Part shown: in pieces, positions 17,712 to 26,368 of the stretch | Layout: each line of letters opens with the position of its first letter | Position numbering within the stretch: position 1 is the first letter of the stretch | From: Deltaproteobacteria bacterium | GTDB taxonomy: Bacteria; Desulfobacterota; Desulfobacteria; Desulfobacterales; Desulfosarcinaceae | DNA length: 64,000 bases | Assembly (NCBI GenBank): GCA_021824175.1 | Contig: JAKALP010000002.1 | Span: forward strand, 236,005-300,004 | Direction of reading: 5' to 3' | Made by a program: the position numbers and the translations under genes | Notes under the pieces: generated by a model | What the model was told of the DNA's origin: nothing | The model's input: the letters and a program-made list of their open reading frames with translations, nothing else | The model's database searches: none

Positions 17712-20700
17712 ATGCTTTTGTTTCTGAAAAAAGGCGATGACGCCGGCCATCACTTCGTGGGCGCGCGGGGCATTGGCGATCAGTTTTTGGTCCGCTTTGA
17801 GGAGCGCCTTCAAGGTATTGGTATTATCGATTTTGGATCGGTAGTAGTGCAGCAATTGCTCGGCCGAATAAAGATCGAGAAAAGGATGAAGCGCAAACAG
17901 CGCGCAGCAGGGAGTTGCCTGTACCCGACGCTTCCAGTGCTCATAGCCCAAGCTTTCAACGGGGTAGCCCGCCTGGCGCATCAGGCGCGCAAAATCCGAA
18001 ATCAGGAACGGCTGCCGATTGATCAGGTGATAGGTTTGGGGCTGATTCAATTGGGCCATGGCCACGATCATGCGGCTGAGATGATCCACGCAATGGATAT
18101 CGAAATTGACTTCTTCGCTGGGAATGGCGCCGATTTCAATACAGCCCTTGATCAGGCGCACGATAAAATCGGTGGCTTTCATGGCGCCGGTCCGGACATC
18201 GCCAGCCACGAAGTCAAAGCGGTAGATGCTCACAGGCAGCCCCATTTGGCGCGCTTCCAGGCACAAACGCTCAGCCACCCATTTGCTTTGGGCGTAGCCA
18301 TTGTTCAGGGCTTCGGGGGGCGGTTGCTCCGATTCGCGCCACTCATACTTCCCTTCCAGCAGCGGCAGCACGGCCAAAGAGGAGATAAAGTGCAAGGGCT
18401 TGATTTTGTGAAGGAGGCTGAACCGGATAGCCTGGGTGGTGCCTTCCACGTTGGCTCTTTTTAGGGCGTGGTAGGGCTTCATCCAGTCCACCACCGCCCC
18501 GCAGTGAAAGACCGTGTCAATGGAAGCGCTCAGAGCCGTGAATTCTTCCGTCCCAAGGCCGAAGTATTGTTGGGTCAGATCGCCGCACAGCACGCGCACC
18601 CTTTGCGCGGGAATGTCCGCGTTTATCTTAAACCGCCGGAAGATTTCTTCCAGTCGCTGTAAACCGTCGGCCGGGTCCGCGGCCCGCACCAGGCAGTAAA
18701 TGATGGCTTGCGTTTGTTCCAGTAGTTGCCGGAGCAGAAAAGCGCCCAGGAACCCGGTCGCCCCCGTCAATAAAATCCTCCGCCCCAAGCCTTGGGAATG
18801 CAAAAGAGGCGAAGCAGCTTTTAGGCTTTCATAGGCAGGCTGGAGCTTATGTTGTTCGGTTTTCACCTCTTGCCAAAGGTCTGGCCGAACGCTGGATTGC
18901 CGCCCGCTGAGGCGCTCGGCCAGAGATTGGATGCTGGGGCACTCTTGAATTACGGAGATGGGCCATTGGGCGGCAAAGCAGGTCTTCAGGCGATCAAAGA
19001 GATGTATGAGTCCTAATGAGTCCAGGCCCAGTTCATCAAAGCCCGTAGTGACATGGATTTGGTCGGCCGGCAGGTGTAGAATTTGGGACACTTCCGTTGC
19101 CATCCATTGGCGCAGTTCTTCGAAATTGGGTGGCCGAACCTCGGCGGCCATTGCTGCTTTAAACGGCTGACGCGCGGTAGGAGCGGCGACCGGAAGCCAG
19201 TACCGTTTTTTTTCAAAGGGATAGGCGGGCAGCGGTACTTTTCGTCCGGCCCCTTTTGGAGAGAGCGCCGGCCACGCCACAGCCGCGCCTTGAAGCCAGT
19301 TTTGAGCCAGCGTTTGGAGAGATTTGGCGGCCGTGCAACTCTGGCCGACCGATGGCGCGAACAAGCCGCCGGATTCAAGATGATCTTCTAGTAATGCCTG
19401 GTGGAGAACTCTTTTGAGCTCATCACGGCTTTGAACAATGAAGGCCGCGCGTTGCGGATAGTGATCTCTACCCAATTGCAGGGTATGGCAAATATCGGCA
19501 AGGGAGATAGTCTGGTACAATGGGTTTTGCAAATATTGAAGCAATGCTTCCATGCGCCGGGTCAGGGTCGCGGAAGTCTTTGCCGATAGGACGGCCAGGC
19601 GCCATTCGGATTCCATTGACCGCGGCGGCTCCGCGAGGATTGCTTCTTCCAAAATCACGTGGGCATAGGCGCCGCCGAAACCAAACGAGCTGACGCCGGC
19701 CCGCCTGGGAGTCGGTTGGTTATCCAGTCCCGTGGGCGGCGACCAGTCAATGGTTCGGGCCGCGATGTAGAAAGGCGAATGCTTCAGGTCAATGTAGGGG
19801 TTGAGATTTTGGAAATGCAGCGTGACCGGGATTTTTTGATAGTAAAGGGCCAACGCGCATTTAATGAGCCCCGCGATTCCGGCGGCTGCTTCGGCATGGC
19901 CGATATTGCTTTTAACCGATCCCAGGGCGCAATAGGCCTTTTTATCGTGATGGCCCGCGCGGTTCTGCGCAGTCCCGAAGGCTTGGGTCAGGGCGTTGAC
20001 CTCAATGGGGTCGCCCAACCGCGTGCCCGTGCCGTGGGCTTCGATATACGTGACCGTGTCCGGGGTCACACCAGCATCGCGCAACGCGTCCTGGAGCAGT
20101 TGTGCTTGCCGGTCTTCACTGGGCGCGCTGAGGGAGGCGGTCCGGCCGCCGTGCTGCAAGGCCGAGCCACGGATCACGGCGTAGATATGATCTTTGTCTT
20201 GCACAGCCTGGGCCAAAGGTTTGAGCACCACCGCGCCGACCCCCTCGGCGCGCACATAGCCGTCGGCCGCGGCATCGAAAGTCCGGCAGGCTCCGCCGGC
20301 ACTCAAAAACCCGGCTTTGCTGAGCGACTGGAAGGTTTGGGAAGATAAGAGCAGATTGACACCGCCCGCAATAGCCAAGTCGCATTCGCCGTTGCGCATG
20401 GCCCGCACGGCCCGGTGCACGGCCACCAGGGAGCTGGAACAGGCTGTATCAATGGTTTCGCTTGGACCGTGAAGATTGAGCAGATAGGAGAGACGGTTGG
20501 CCAGCATGGCCGTGGACAGGCCCGTGGCCGTGTACACCTGGGCCGGGACCGCGCCTTGGGCCGCAATCTGGTCATAGTCGCGGTTGGCGATGCCCGCAAA
20601 GACCGCTGTGCGGGTGCCGGAAAGGTTGGAAGGCGCATAGCCCGCGTTTTCAATGGCCCCAAAGGCGATTTCGATGAATTGGCGATGCTGGGGATCCATC

Positions 20701-22973
20701 CACTGGGCCTCAGCTTCCCCGATGGAGAAGAAATCGGCGTCAAAACAGGAGAAATCTTCGATAAAGCCGCCCCAGTTGGCGGCGCGGTCGCAGGAATCAG
20801 CGCTGTCTTTTAACCAGGGCCGATTGTCGGGCAGTCGTGAGACGGCGTGCCCCCCTTTTTCGATGAGTTGCCAGAACGCTTCCACGTCTTTGGCGCCGGG
20901 AAAACGGCACGCCATGCCGATGATGGCAATGGAGCACTCGGAGCTCGGCGCTGGGTGCGGTTCCGCGGGAATCGGTTTGACGGGCGATCCGAAGAGAAAT
21001 TCGGCCAGGGCCGCAATGGTAGGGTGTTGATAGATTGCGGTGGGGGAGATGGCGCGGCCGATCAACCCTTCCAGTTCGGCCGCCAGGGCCACGGCATCCA
21101 TGGAAGACAAGCCAAATTGTCCCAGGGGCGTATCGATCCCGATGGCTTGCGGCGCCACTTGAAGCCGCTTGGCCACCAACTCCGTCAACAGAACTACACC
21201 CTGGATTTGTTCTACTACCGGAGAGGGCATTGCCATGACGTTTTTTGCTTCGGCGGATCGGTAAAGGGCTAGGTGTTCTAAGCGGTCCAGGAAAAAGGCC
21301 TGCTGGGTGTCCTTGCGGCGCACCTTGCCGCTGGTGGTTACCAGGAGGGATTTGGGCCGAATCAACGCAATGGCGGCCGGCTTGATGCCAAACTCCATGC
21401 TGATGATCTGGTTGATGCGGCCGAAGACTTCCGCGCTGTTTTGTCCATCGCCGCGGTATTCAGCCACGATGCAGACGGTTTCTCCCAGCTCGGCCTGGTC
21501 GGCAAAGGCCACCACACGTCCAGGCCGGATATCAGGGTGGCTGTGGCTGACCGCTTCTTCAATATCCTGGGGGTAGTAATTGCGGCCGTGAATGATGATC
21601 ACATCTTTCAATCGCCCCGTGATATAGAGTTCTCCCCGGTGCAGGAAGCCCAGGTCGCCGGTGCGCAAAAACGGCCCTTCGCCATTGGCCAGTCGCGCCT
21701 GAAAGATATCGCGGCTCACCTCCGGCTTGCCCCAATATCCGGCCGCCACCGAAGGCCCTTTAAGCCAGATTTCTCCAATCTGATCTTCCCGGCATGGCTT
21801 GAGATTGACGTAATCCACAATGGCCAATTGCTGCTCATGGGAAGTATTTCCGTGACCCACGAGAGCAATCCGGCCAGGCGCCGGCCCGCCGGGCAAGGCC
21901 TCGGCCCGGTCCTCACCCAACGCAGCGCGGCCCACATCCAGCGTGTTGGCTGGCCGGCCTTTTTGGCCGCCGGCAATGAACAGCGTGGCTTCCGCCATGC
22001 CGAAGGCGGGATATAAGGTCTCCTGGCGCAACCCGTATTTTTTAAAGGTTTGGTAAAAATGCTCCAAGGTCTCCCGCCGCACCGGCTCCGCGCCATTGAT
22101 GGCCGTGTCCCAGGAGCTCAGATCCAGGTGCTGGTTTCCCAGTTTATGGGAATTGCGGATGCAAAGTTCGTAAGCGAAATTGGGCGCGGTGCTCCAGGTG
22201 CCGCCATGGTCCGAGATGGCCTGGAGCCAGCACAGCGGCGCGCGCACGAAGCGCTCGGGCGACATTAAGACGCTGGGAAAGCCCGCACGGCAGGGAAGTA
22301 ATATGCAGCCGATCAAGCCCATGTCATGGTAATGGGGCAGCCAACACACCGCGACGCTGCTTCGCGAAAGATGGGTGAATTGCTGGATGAGCGCTGTGTT
22401 GTGCAACAAATTGCCGTGGGTGACCATTACCCCCTTGGGGTAGCCGGTGGAGCCGGAAGTATATTGAAGAAAGGCCAGAGAGCTTTGCTCAAGCGCCAGT
22501 GGCCGGTATTGAAAGCGCCAATGGTCTTCGATGGATTCGGTTTCGAGCAGCGCGGTGTTCTTCCATTCGGGGCTTTTTCCCGCCATGGCGTGGAACAAGG
22601 GCCCAATGGTCGCATCGGCCAATACTACCGTGGCGCCGGCATCCTGGTGAATGTGTTTGAGCCGGTTGAGCATGTCGGCCGTGGCGGGCGGAAATACCGG
22701 CACGGCAATCACGCCCGCATAGAGAGAGCCGATAAAGGCATGGATAAACGGCATGCCCGGAGTGTAGATCATCAGGGCGCGGTCTCCGGGTTTGGTATGC
22801 TCCTGAAGGAAACCAGCCACGGCCATAGCTCTTTCGTCCAGGCGGGCAAAGGAGCAGCGCTCCGCGACTTCTCCAGAGAGATCCAGAAAGGTAAAGGCTG
22901 TTATTTCAGGAATGTTTTGGGCGTGCGCGCGAACGACAGCGACGAAATCGGGATAGCTGCTTTCCAGTGCCAT
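13905..22973 (-). CDS. Hybrid megasynthase FAAL-ACP-KS-ACP-R-(half C)-A-PCP-R, 3022 residues
   Basis: Domains in order with rough residues: fatty acyl-AMP ligase (1-575; YTSGSTGYPKGV, RTGDLGFLHRGE), ACP1 (590-670, phosphopantetheine Ser624 in GLSSMD), ketosynthase (676-1110; Cys845 in DTACSSS, His in EAHGTGT and KSNIGHAEAAAG), a KS-flanking linker ending in LPAYPFEKKRYW, ACP2 (Ser1319 in GLDSLG), reductase R1 (1395-1740; GATGFLGA, YAQSK), the second half of a condensation domain (1765-2020; no HHxxxDG), adenylation domain (2025-2500; YTSGTTGRPKG, GGKIDR), PCP (Ser2578 in GGDSIS) and terminal reductase R2 (2650-3022; GATGFLGA, YSQSK). There is no acyltransferase, ketoreductase or thioesterase. 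It should load a fatty acid, extend it with malonate supplied in trans, and release aldehydes reductively. The gene is continuous; no tailoring gene, AT or phosphopantetheinyl transferase is adjacent. Confidence 0.93.
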   Translation of the reverse strand: MALESSYPDFVAVVRAHAQNIPEITAFTFLDLSGEVAERCSFARLDERAMAVAGFLQEHTKPGDRALMIYTPGMPFIHAFIGSLYAGVIAVPVFPPATADMLNRLKHIHQDAGATVVLADATIGPLFHAMAGKSPEWKNTALLETESIEDHWRFQYRPLALEQSSLAFLQYTSGSTGYPKGVMVTHGNLLHNTALIQQFTHLSRSSVAVCWLPHYHDMGLIGCILLPCRAGFPSVLMSPERFVRAPLCWLQAISDHGGTWSTAPNFAYELCIRNSHKLGNQHLDLSSWDTAINGAEPVRRETLEHFYQTFKKYGLRQETLYPAFGMAEATLFIAGGQKGRPANTLDVGRAALGEDRAEALPGGPAPGRIALVGHGNTSHEQQLAIVDYVNLKPCREDQIGEIWLKGPSVAAGYWGKPEVSRDIFQARLANGEGPFLRTGDLGFLHRGELYITGRLKDVIIIHGRNYYPQDIEEAVSHSHPDIRPGRVVAFADQAELGETVCIVAEYRGDGQNSAEVFGRINQIISMEFGIKPAAIALIRPKSLLVTTSGKVRRKDTQQAFFLDRLEHLALYRSAEAKNVMAMPSPVVEQIQGVVLLTELVAKRLQVAPQAIGIDTPLGQFGLSSMDAVALAAELEGLIGRAISPTAIYQHPTIAALAEFLFGSPVKPIPAEPHPAPSSECSIAIIGMACRFPGAKDVEAFWQLIEKGGHAVSRLPDNRPWLKDSADSCDRAANWGGFIEDFSCFDADFFSIGEAEAQWMDPQHRQFIEIAFGAIENAGYAPSNLSGTRTAVFAGIANRDYDQIAAQGAVPAQVYTATGLSTAMLANRLSYLLNLHGPSETIDTACSSSLVAVHRAVRAMRNGECDLAIAGGVNLLLSSQTFQSLSKAGFLSAGGACRTFDAAADGYVRAEGVGAVVLKPLAQAVQDKDHIYAVIRGSALQHGGRTASLSAPSEDRQAQLLQDALRDAGVTPDTVTYIEAHGTGTRLGDPIEVNALTQAFGTAQNRAGHHDKKAYCALGSVKSNIGHAEAAAGIAGLIKCALALYYQKIPVTLHFQNLNPYIDLKHSPFYIAARTIDWSPPTGLDNQPTPRRAGVSSFGFGGAYAHVILEEAILAEPPRSMESEWRLAVLSAKTSATLTRRMEALLQYLQNPLYQTISLADICHTLQLGRDHYPQRAAFIVQSRDELKRVLHQALLEDHLESGGLFAPSVGQSCTAAKSLQTLAQNWLQGAAVAWPALSPKGAGRKVPLPAYPFEKKRYWLPVAAPTARQPFKAAMAAEVRPPNFEELRQWMATEVSQILHLPADQIHVTTGFDELGLDSLGLIHLFDRLKTCFAAQWPISVIQECPSIQSLAERLSGRQSSVRPDLWQEVKTEQHKLQPAYESLKAASPLLHSQGLGRRILLTGATGFLGAFLLRQLLEQTQAIIYCLVRAADPADGLQRLEEIFRRFKINADIPAQRVRVLCGDLTQQYFGLGTEEFTALSASIDTVFHCGAVVDWMKPYHALKRANVEGTTQAIRFSLLHKIKPLHFISSLAVLPLLEGKYEWRESEQPPPEALNNGYAQSKWVAERLCLEARQMGLPVSIYRFDFVAGDVRTGAMKATDFIVRLIKGCIEIGAIPSEEVNFDIHCVDHLSRMIVAMAQLNQPQTYHLINRQPFLISDFARLMRQAGYPVESLGYEHWKRRVQATPCCALFALHPFLDLYSAEQLLHYYRSKIDNTNTLKALLKADQKLIANAPRAHEVMAGVIAFFQKQKHLPLPKQAMVLRRQTDYWQRQLQGAPSRLALAHQIRGLAPATEAGAIEFTLPEELMAGIGRLAAAEKAAAAEILLAAFQLLLMRYGGGNDIPVATALSIATDSPHHGLPKIPIIRTLFSPPLSFRELLLAVKQSVSEAHAHLDLPSEEIAAALYPPGHPGQPTRYDALFAYRGAGPKTGADARLNWFPMHLSDLRPHLGPLSLLVEEVASDGFKGRIQFASPPLTDDTARRLVRHLIQLLRSIGENPDQDIFRLSLMEPAECRQILFEWNATRKTHPAHLGVPELFRRQAQARPEAIALELDGRHMSYGELDLRSDQWASYLQKHGLGAGDVIGLGLEKSFELIIAMLAVLKAGSAYVALDLSYPQERLKYMLTDAQAKILFTRWELLNRLPDTGATIICVDKPMPAANIIANAPAAVGAPSPDRGSNDHDLAYMIYTSGTTGRPKGVKVRHAGLVNLLLGIDEHLQLQPGARAITIASLNYDASVLEIFYPLVKGATLVLAPREISNDGVRLKKFLETKHLALLIAATPTWRMLEHAGWPGDPGITLLNGGEALPYNLAQTLVQWSQAAFNGYGPAEATVCATIKRLEFDQQVTIGRPMANTQIYILDEHLNPMPIGAAGELYIGGHGLAQGYHGRPELTSERFIPNPFDPEVSAKIYNTGDLARFLPNGEIAFVGRIDNQVKIRGHRIELEEIERVVTQNDEIKACTALLREDKAGEKKIVAYIIPAREPRPFHLAELKKSLKHLLPEHMIPSDFVVMDQFPVTLGGKIDRRAFPAPATAVCNEPYVAPTTALEARIAQVWRSILNLDQISIHTSFLDLGGDSISATRLLIDLNAGFNLDLTIQSIYENLTVARLAELIERHRNQSDSRRAKAPIDFASEIAFRLDLEMDRAPMDRALFHQPERIFLTGATGFLGAYILARLLEKSSAAIYCLVRAQSAFMGAQRIQANLKQLALWREDFVHRITPVLGDLSQPRLGMDAGTFESLSQQMNAIYHCGSVVNFAYPYPFLKKPNVEGTKEILNLAAHRKIKPLFYISTMGVFEQNGFVGGKTIQEEDELGDPDKLFFGYSQSKWVAEKIVASARKAGLPISIFRPSSVLGDRTNGCANLEDLVNVMIRTFTKVRAFPDLDFQINGVPVDAAADAIVSIALTPLAQGRNYHIVHPRVVPVRRLIEYCISGGYDFPVLPCAQWLELLAAQANGHGDLTPYVPVIRQEITSMNGNLLPEFSFANTLQAIPDYRQTMPVIDKDLFQRYLAHLEKIKFIQRPA
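17712..22973 (-). other. Polyketide half of the megasynthase: FAAL-ACP-KS-ACP-R1
   Basis: Sub-region of the megasynthase, residues 1 to about 1754. FAAL activates a fatty acid as acyl-AMP and loads ACP1; the ketosynthase would condense it with malonyl on ACP2. The 130-residue segment after the KS (VLSAKTSATLTRRMEALLQY and on) is the linker seen in trans-AT synthases, so a separate malonyltransferase such as FabD is needed. R1 carries the NADPH-binding Rossmann motif and a Tyr-x-x-x-Lys pair, so it should be able to reduce the ACP2-bound thioester to an aldehyde. By itself this half is a complete line with initiation, one extension and reductive release. Confidence 0.75.
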
Positions 22974-23186
22974 TGTCTGTCTTTTGCTCCTTTTTTATTG
23001 ATTGGAATCCAAGATCAAACAACAACGGTCATCCGGCATCGGGCCAGCGGGGCTGAAAACGCCCAGGCAGAGCTTGGGAGATGGCTTGCTTCAGCACAAA
23101 ATGTAGAAAGATGTCATTTAGGGTATGTTTTTCCTTTCATCTGAAGCGCTTTTCAAGGCGCCTTGTCCGGCCCGGTCTCGGCCGGT

Positions 23187-24371
23187 TCAAATCTTGGAGC
23201 GGGCAAACAGGTCATCCCATACCTCCAAGGCTGGCTTGGCTTGAAAATCCTTGTCCATTAAGCCGAGTGAAATAAAGAAATACAGGTTCGGGGGCGGCTC
23301 AACGGTCAATTGGTCCATATCGATATCCACAAAAAGAGTTTGGGCCATCGCCCGCGCCTGGACGCTGTCCAGCAAATCGGCTTGGCGCCGGATGTAGCGC
23401 GCCTGGACCTGGGGCGAAGAGACAATGGCGTCAACGCCGGCGCTGGTCCAGCCGCCTTCGCACACCAATACGGGCATGGAGCGTCCATTCAACAGACGAC
23501 GGTAGTAATTATCGGGAATATCTTCCGGGACGGCATAGCTGAAGTATGGGTATGAGGAGAGCCCCAGCATCTGCATAAACGGGAAATCGCTAAAATCCTG
23601 TTCAATGCCCGCATAGGGTTCGGAGCTGCCGAATACTCCCCAGGCGGTTTCCACCTGCACGCTGATCAGCAGTGGGGATGTTACGTGCGCGGCCTGAAGG
23701 TCGCTGGCCGCATTATTGGCGGCTTGAACCATGGCGGCGTAAACCGCTGGTGAAGCCATGCGGCGCACCAAATTGGTCTCGGCCGTCAAGCCGATGTACT
23801 CGGGATGAAAGCGCTGCGCAAAGGTCAGCACATAGTCGCGGTAAAGCTGCTGCACGGCAGGTTCTGTGATGCTGCGCCCTAGGGCTCGCAACTGAGGCGG
23901 CTCTTGATAACGAGCCAGGCCGTCGGTGAGATCGGCCATGAAGAGAATACGCAGTCCGTGGTCGTGTAGAGCTCCTATCAACCCATCTTTATGCTCTTCC
24001 AGAATTTTAGTGGTGCTTTTCCCGCTGAGCAGCTCGGTCCAGGGCAATTCTTCATGGAGGACCGCCAATTCGGCCCGGCTGCTCAGCAGGTCAATGGTTC
24101 GCAAAATTTCGGGGATGTTGAAACGCGGCGGGGTGGGGTAAAAGCCCATCTCCCAGGTGCGGGTGGGCGTGGGGGTTGGAGTGGGTCCAGGGGCGGAACT
24201 GCTTCCGTCAGCGGTGCCGCCCCCGCCGCAGCCCATGAGTATTCCAAATATGGCCAGCGCGGATGAAAGTATTAGAGTCAGTCCTAAAATTTTTACTTCT
24301 AGGAATGCTTGGTAGATCTTTTTGACGCGATGGCGGTTTTGGTGCGTAAAGATGTCCATGGCAAGGGGCAT
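23187..24371 (-). CDS. Lipoprotein with glycoside-hydrolase-like TIM barrel
   Basis: A 394-residue protein. The ATG at 24371 has GGAG nine bases upstream; a longer reading from GTG 24440 is open but less supported. After a basic N-terminal stretch comes a hydrophobic segment ending in the lipobox LMGC, then a Gly/Ser/Pro/Thr-rich tether (PTPTPTPTRT). The rest looks like a (beta/alpha)8 barrel with possible acid/base and nucleophile glutamates in GLTAETN and VLVCEGGWTS, spaced as in clan-A glycosidases. Likely displayed on the outer or inner membrane and acting on a polysaccharide, but no GH family was recognised. It is 213 nt upstream of the megasynthase on the same strand, so co-transcription is possible but unproven. 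Confidence 0.6.
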   Translation of the reverse strand: MPLAMDIFTHQNRHRVKKIYQAFLEVKILGLTLILSSALAIFGILMGCGGGGTADGSSSAPGPTPTPTPTRTWEMGFYPTPPRFNIPEILRTIDLLSSRAELAVLHEELPWTELLSGKSTTKILEEHKDGLIGALHDHGLRILFMADLTDGLARYQEPPQLRALGRSITEPAVQQLYRDYVLTFAQRFHPEYIGLTAETNLVRRMASPAVYAAMVQAANNAASDLQAAHVTSPLLISVQVETAWGVFGSSEPYAGIEQDFSDFPFMQMLGLSSYPYFSYAVPEDIPDNYYRRLLNGRSMPVLVCEGGWTSAGVDAIVSSPQVQARYIRRQADLLDSVQARAMAQTLFVDIDMDQLTVEPPPNLYFFISLGLMDKDFQAKPALEVWDDLFARSKI

Positions 24372-24501
24372 GTTATGCAACTCCAGTTCGGTAGGTAGTT
24401 CAACGGGCTGCTTTCGGTTCACAATCATCCTGAGCCGCACGGCGCAATCGCTATCATCAATGCTTCGGCGATCAATCCGACCCTTTCATCGCGTTTAATT
24501 T

Positions 24502-24984
24502 CTACTTCTTCGTTACGGTGTCGCGCATGCTTTTCAGGTGTTCGGCCGCGGAGTGCAGGAGCGTAGCCTTGAACAGTTGCTTGACGCTGATATCGCCGCC
24601 AAAATCGGGTAGATTGGCCCGCTTGGCCAGATCCGCGTCGCTGAGCCCGCGGACGTACTCCACGAGTTTGCGTCCCTTGGCCTCAAGGATGGAGAGCACC
24701 TCTTCGCGCGTGCAGTTGGCGTGCTTGGCCGCATGGGCTTTGTTGGATTGGGCGATGAGCTCCTGGGTAAAGCCGGGGATGGGGGTGCCGGCAATCATCA
24801 TTTTGGCCAGCTCGATAATACTGTAATGTCCGGTGCCCACATGACGCGCCACCACGCCGAGGCGCCACTCCTCCGCTTTGGTCGATTTGCCCCAGTCCGC
24901 CTCGGAAACCCCCCGTACGAAGGCGATCATCTCGTTGTTTAACGCTTGCAGCCGCTCGGCCAGTTCTTGGGCTTGGGATGCCAT
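24502..24984 (-). CDS. DinB-like four-helix-bundle protein
   Basis: A 160-residue protein with start at the ATG after GGAG; the frame extends upstream to 25095 without coding character. The sequence is all alpha-helical, and histidines in VARHVGTGHY and LLHSAAEHL match the spacing of the metal-binding triad of DinB / maleylpyruvate isomerase-like (YfiT, bacillithiol transferase) proteins. Such proteins are metal-dependent thiol transferases or stress proteins of unknown substrate. It stands as a single gene, with 130 nt to the divergent-looking upstream stretch and 60 nt to the end of the lipoprotein gene. Function is not assigned beyond the fold. Confidence 0.7.
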   Translation of the reverse strand: MASQAQELAERLQALNNEMIAFVRGVSEADWGKSTKAEEWRLGVVARHVGTGHYSIIELAKMMIAGTPIPGFTQELIAQSNKAHAAKHANCTREEVLSILEAKGRKLVEYVRGLSDADLAKRANLPDFGGDISVKQLFKATLLHSAAEHLKSMRDTVTKK

Positions 24985-25216
24985 AGATTGCTCCTTCAGT
25001 TTTTTAGTTAAACGGGTAGCAAGGGCGGCCTTGGTGCATCGCCCTCCGAGTGGTCTTTCACGGCTAATTGTAACCCCAGGTTGGAAAGGCGGCAAGAGGC
25101 AGAGTGCCGGTCAGCCCGGTCTTCCGACAATACGCTGAAAGCATTATGATTACGTAGAAGCGGGGCGGGACCGCGAACTCACCGCCGCTTGGGCGCGGCC
25201 TCCACTATCCAAGGAA

Positions 25217-26245
25217 TTATAAGTACTTTTCATAATTAGAACGCAATTGGGTCGACAATTGGCGAACCGTATCAAAGGCCTGTTCCACGGTGGCGGTCTT
25301 ATCTGGATTGACCAGGCAGCAAGTGGCGGGCGAGAGCATGCCCTGATGAATGATCTGTTGCAAATCCAAGCCTTTGCGAGCTAATCGCTCCCAAACCGTC
25401 ATCAGCCGCGCCTGCAGGGTGTCCAAATTTTCTTTGCTGAACGGTTCCATGCCCGTGGGCACAATGCCCCACACAAGGATGCCGCCCTTGTCCAAAAAAC
25501 GCCGGATCGAAGGGGCGTAGTTGGCAAATACTTCCGCATTGGCGTAAACGTCCAGCGACAGGATATCCATATCCAAGCCAAGTAGAAAATCCCAATCCGG
25601 GTTGCCGCACAAATGGATGCCTCTGGGGCGATCGACGGTGGCAAAAAAGCCGTCCAGATCCTGCTTGGCCTTGAGGTCGCCATAGCCGGACAGAGCGGAG
25701 AATAAAAATTGTAGCCCCGGTTCATCCACGAACATAAAGGCATTGGGATTCTTGTGCTTCAGACGCGCCAGCTGCACGTTCAGGCGTTTGGCCATGAACT
25801 CCAGCATAAAGGGCCGCACCGTGTCATCGAAGAGAATCGGCCGATCATCTTGATCCAGAATGTTGAAGCCAAAGCTGACCGGGCCTTCCAGCTGGCCGCG
25901 GATGGCCGGGCGATTGCTCAGGTCCAAGGCCAGGAAGCGGTGGTAGACGGTTGAATAATCGGGGCTGATGTCAAAGTAGTCCGGTTCATCAAAACGCGCC
26001 ATGGTCTCTTCCAATTCGGCGATGAACTTCTCCATGGAAAAACGCAAGGTGCGTTGGTTCACATCCAGCACGATGCCGGGGAAGTGCTCCGAGGCTTGCA
26101 CATACATATCTTCGTAGTAGTTGGAGTTGGGCAGTTGGGGCCAGTAGGGGACGTCCAGCGAAAGGGCCATTTCAAGGGCGCGCGCCACGTCCGTGTGGGG
26201 CATCACCGCCATGGCGGTGGTCAACAGCTTTCCTGGAATGGGCAT
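25217..26245 (-). CDS. UROD/MetE-like (beta/alpha)8 methyltransferase-superfamily protein
   Basis: A 342-residue soluble protein beginning at the ATG after GGAGG (a TTG two codons upstream was rejected). It resembles the uroporphyrinogen decarboxylase / cobalamin-independent methionine synthase superfamily: GPVSFGF in the substrate-strand region, FVDEPGLQF, the His-x-Cys pair in IHLCGNPDW and a second cysteine block in SPATCCLV. These are positioned like the zinc ligands of MetE and of corrinoid methyltransferases MtaA/MtbA. A role in methyl transfer to or from a thiol or corrinoid is plausible; methionine synthesis itself is not supported because the N-terminal folate domain is absent. The neighbours are the VOC and cupin genes on the same strand. 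Confidence 0.68.
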   Translation of the reverse strand: MPIPGKLLTTAMAVMPHTDVARALEMALSLDVPYWPQLPNSNYYEDMYVQASEHFPGIVLDVNQRTLRFSMEKFIAELEETMARFDEPDYFDISPDYSTVYHRFLALDLSNRPAIRGQLEGPVSFGFNILDQDDRPILFDDTVRPFMLEFMAKRLNVQLARLKHKNPNAFMFVDEPGLQFLFSALSGYGDLKAKQDLDGFFATVDRPRGIHLCGNPDWDFLLGLDMDILSLDVYANAEVFANYAPSIRRFLDKGGILVWGIVPTGMEPFSKENLDTLQARLMTVWERLARKGLDLQQIIHQGMLSPATCCLVNPDKTATVEQAFDTVRQLSTQLRSNYEKYL

Positions 26246-26368
26246 GATCAACCTCCATCATTCAAATTGGAGCGTTCTTGCCGGCCGCCTCCGCGAATCC
26301 GGCCAAGAAGAGTTGTCGGATATGGAAGTAATCTCTCGGGATGGGGTGTGACTCTTTGAATCGAAGCA

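Noticed and set aside
18000-18780. Separate protein hidden at the R1 region of the megasynthase
   Set aside because: The minus-strand frame is continuous through the region, with no stop or restart; R1 is part of the same polypeptide.
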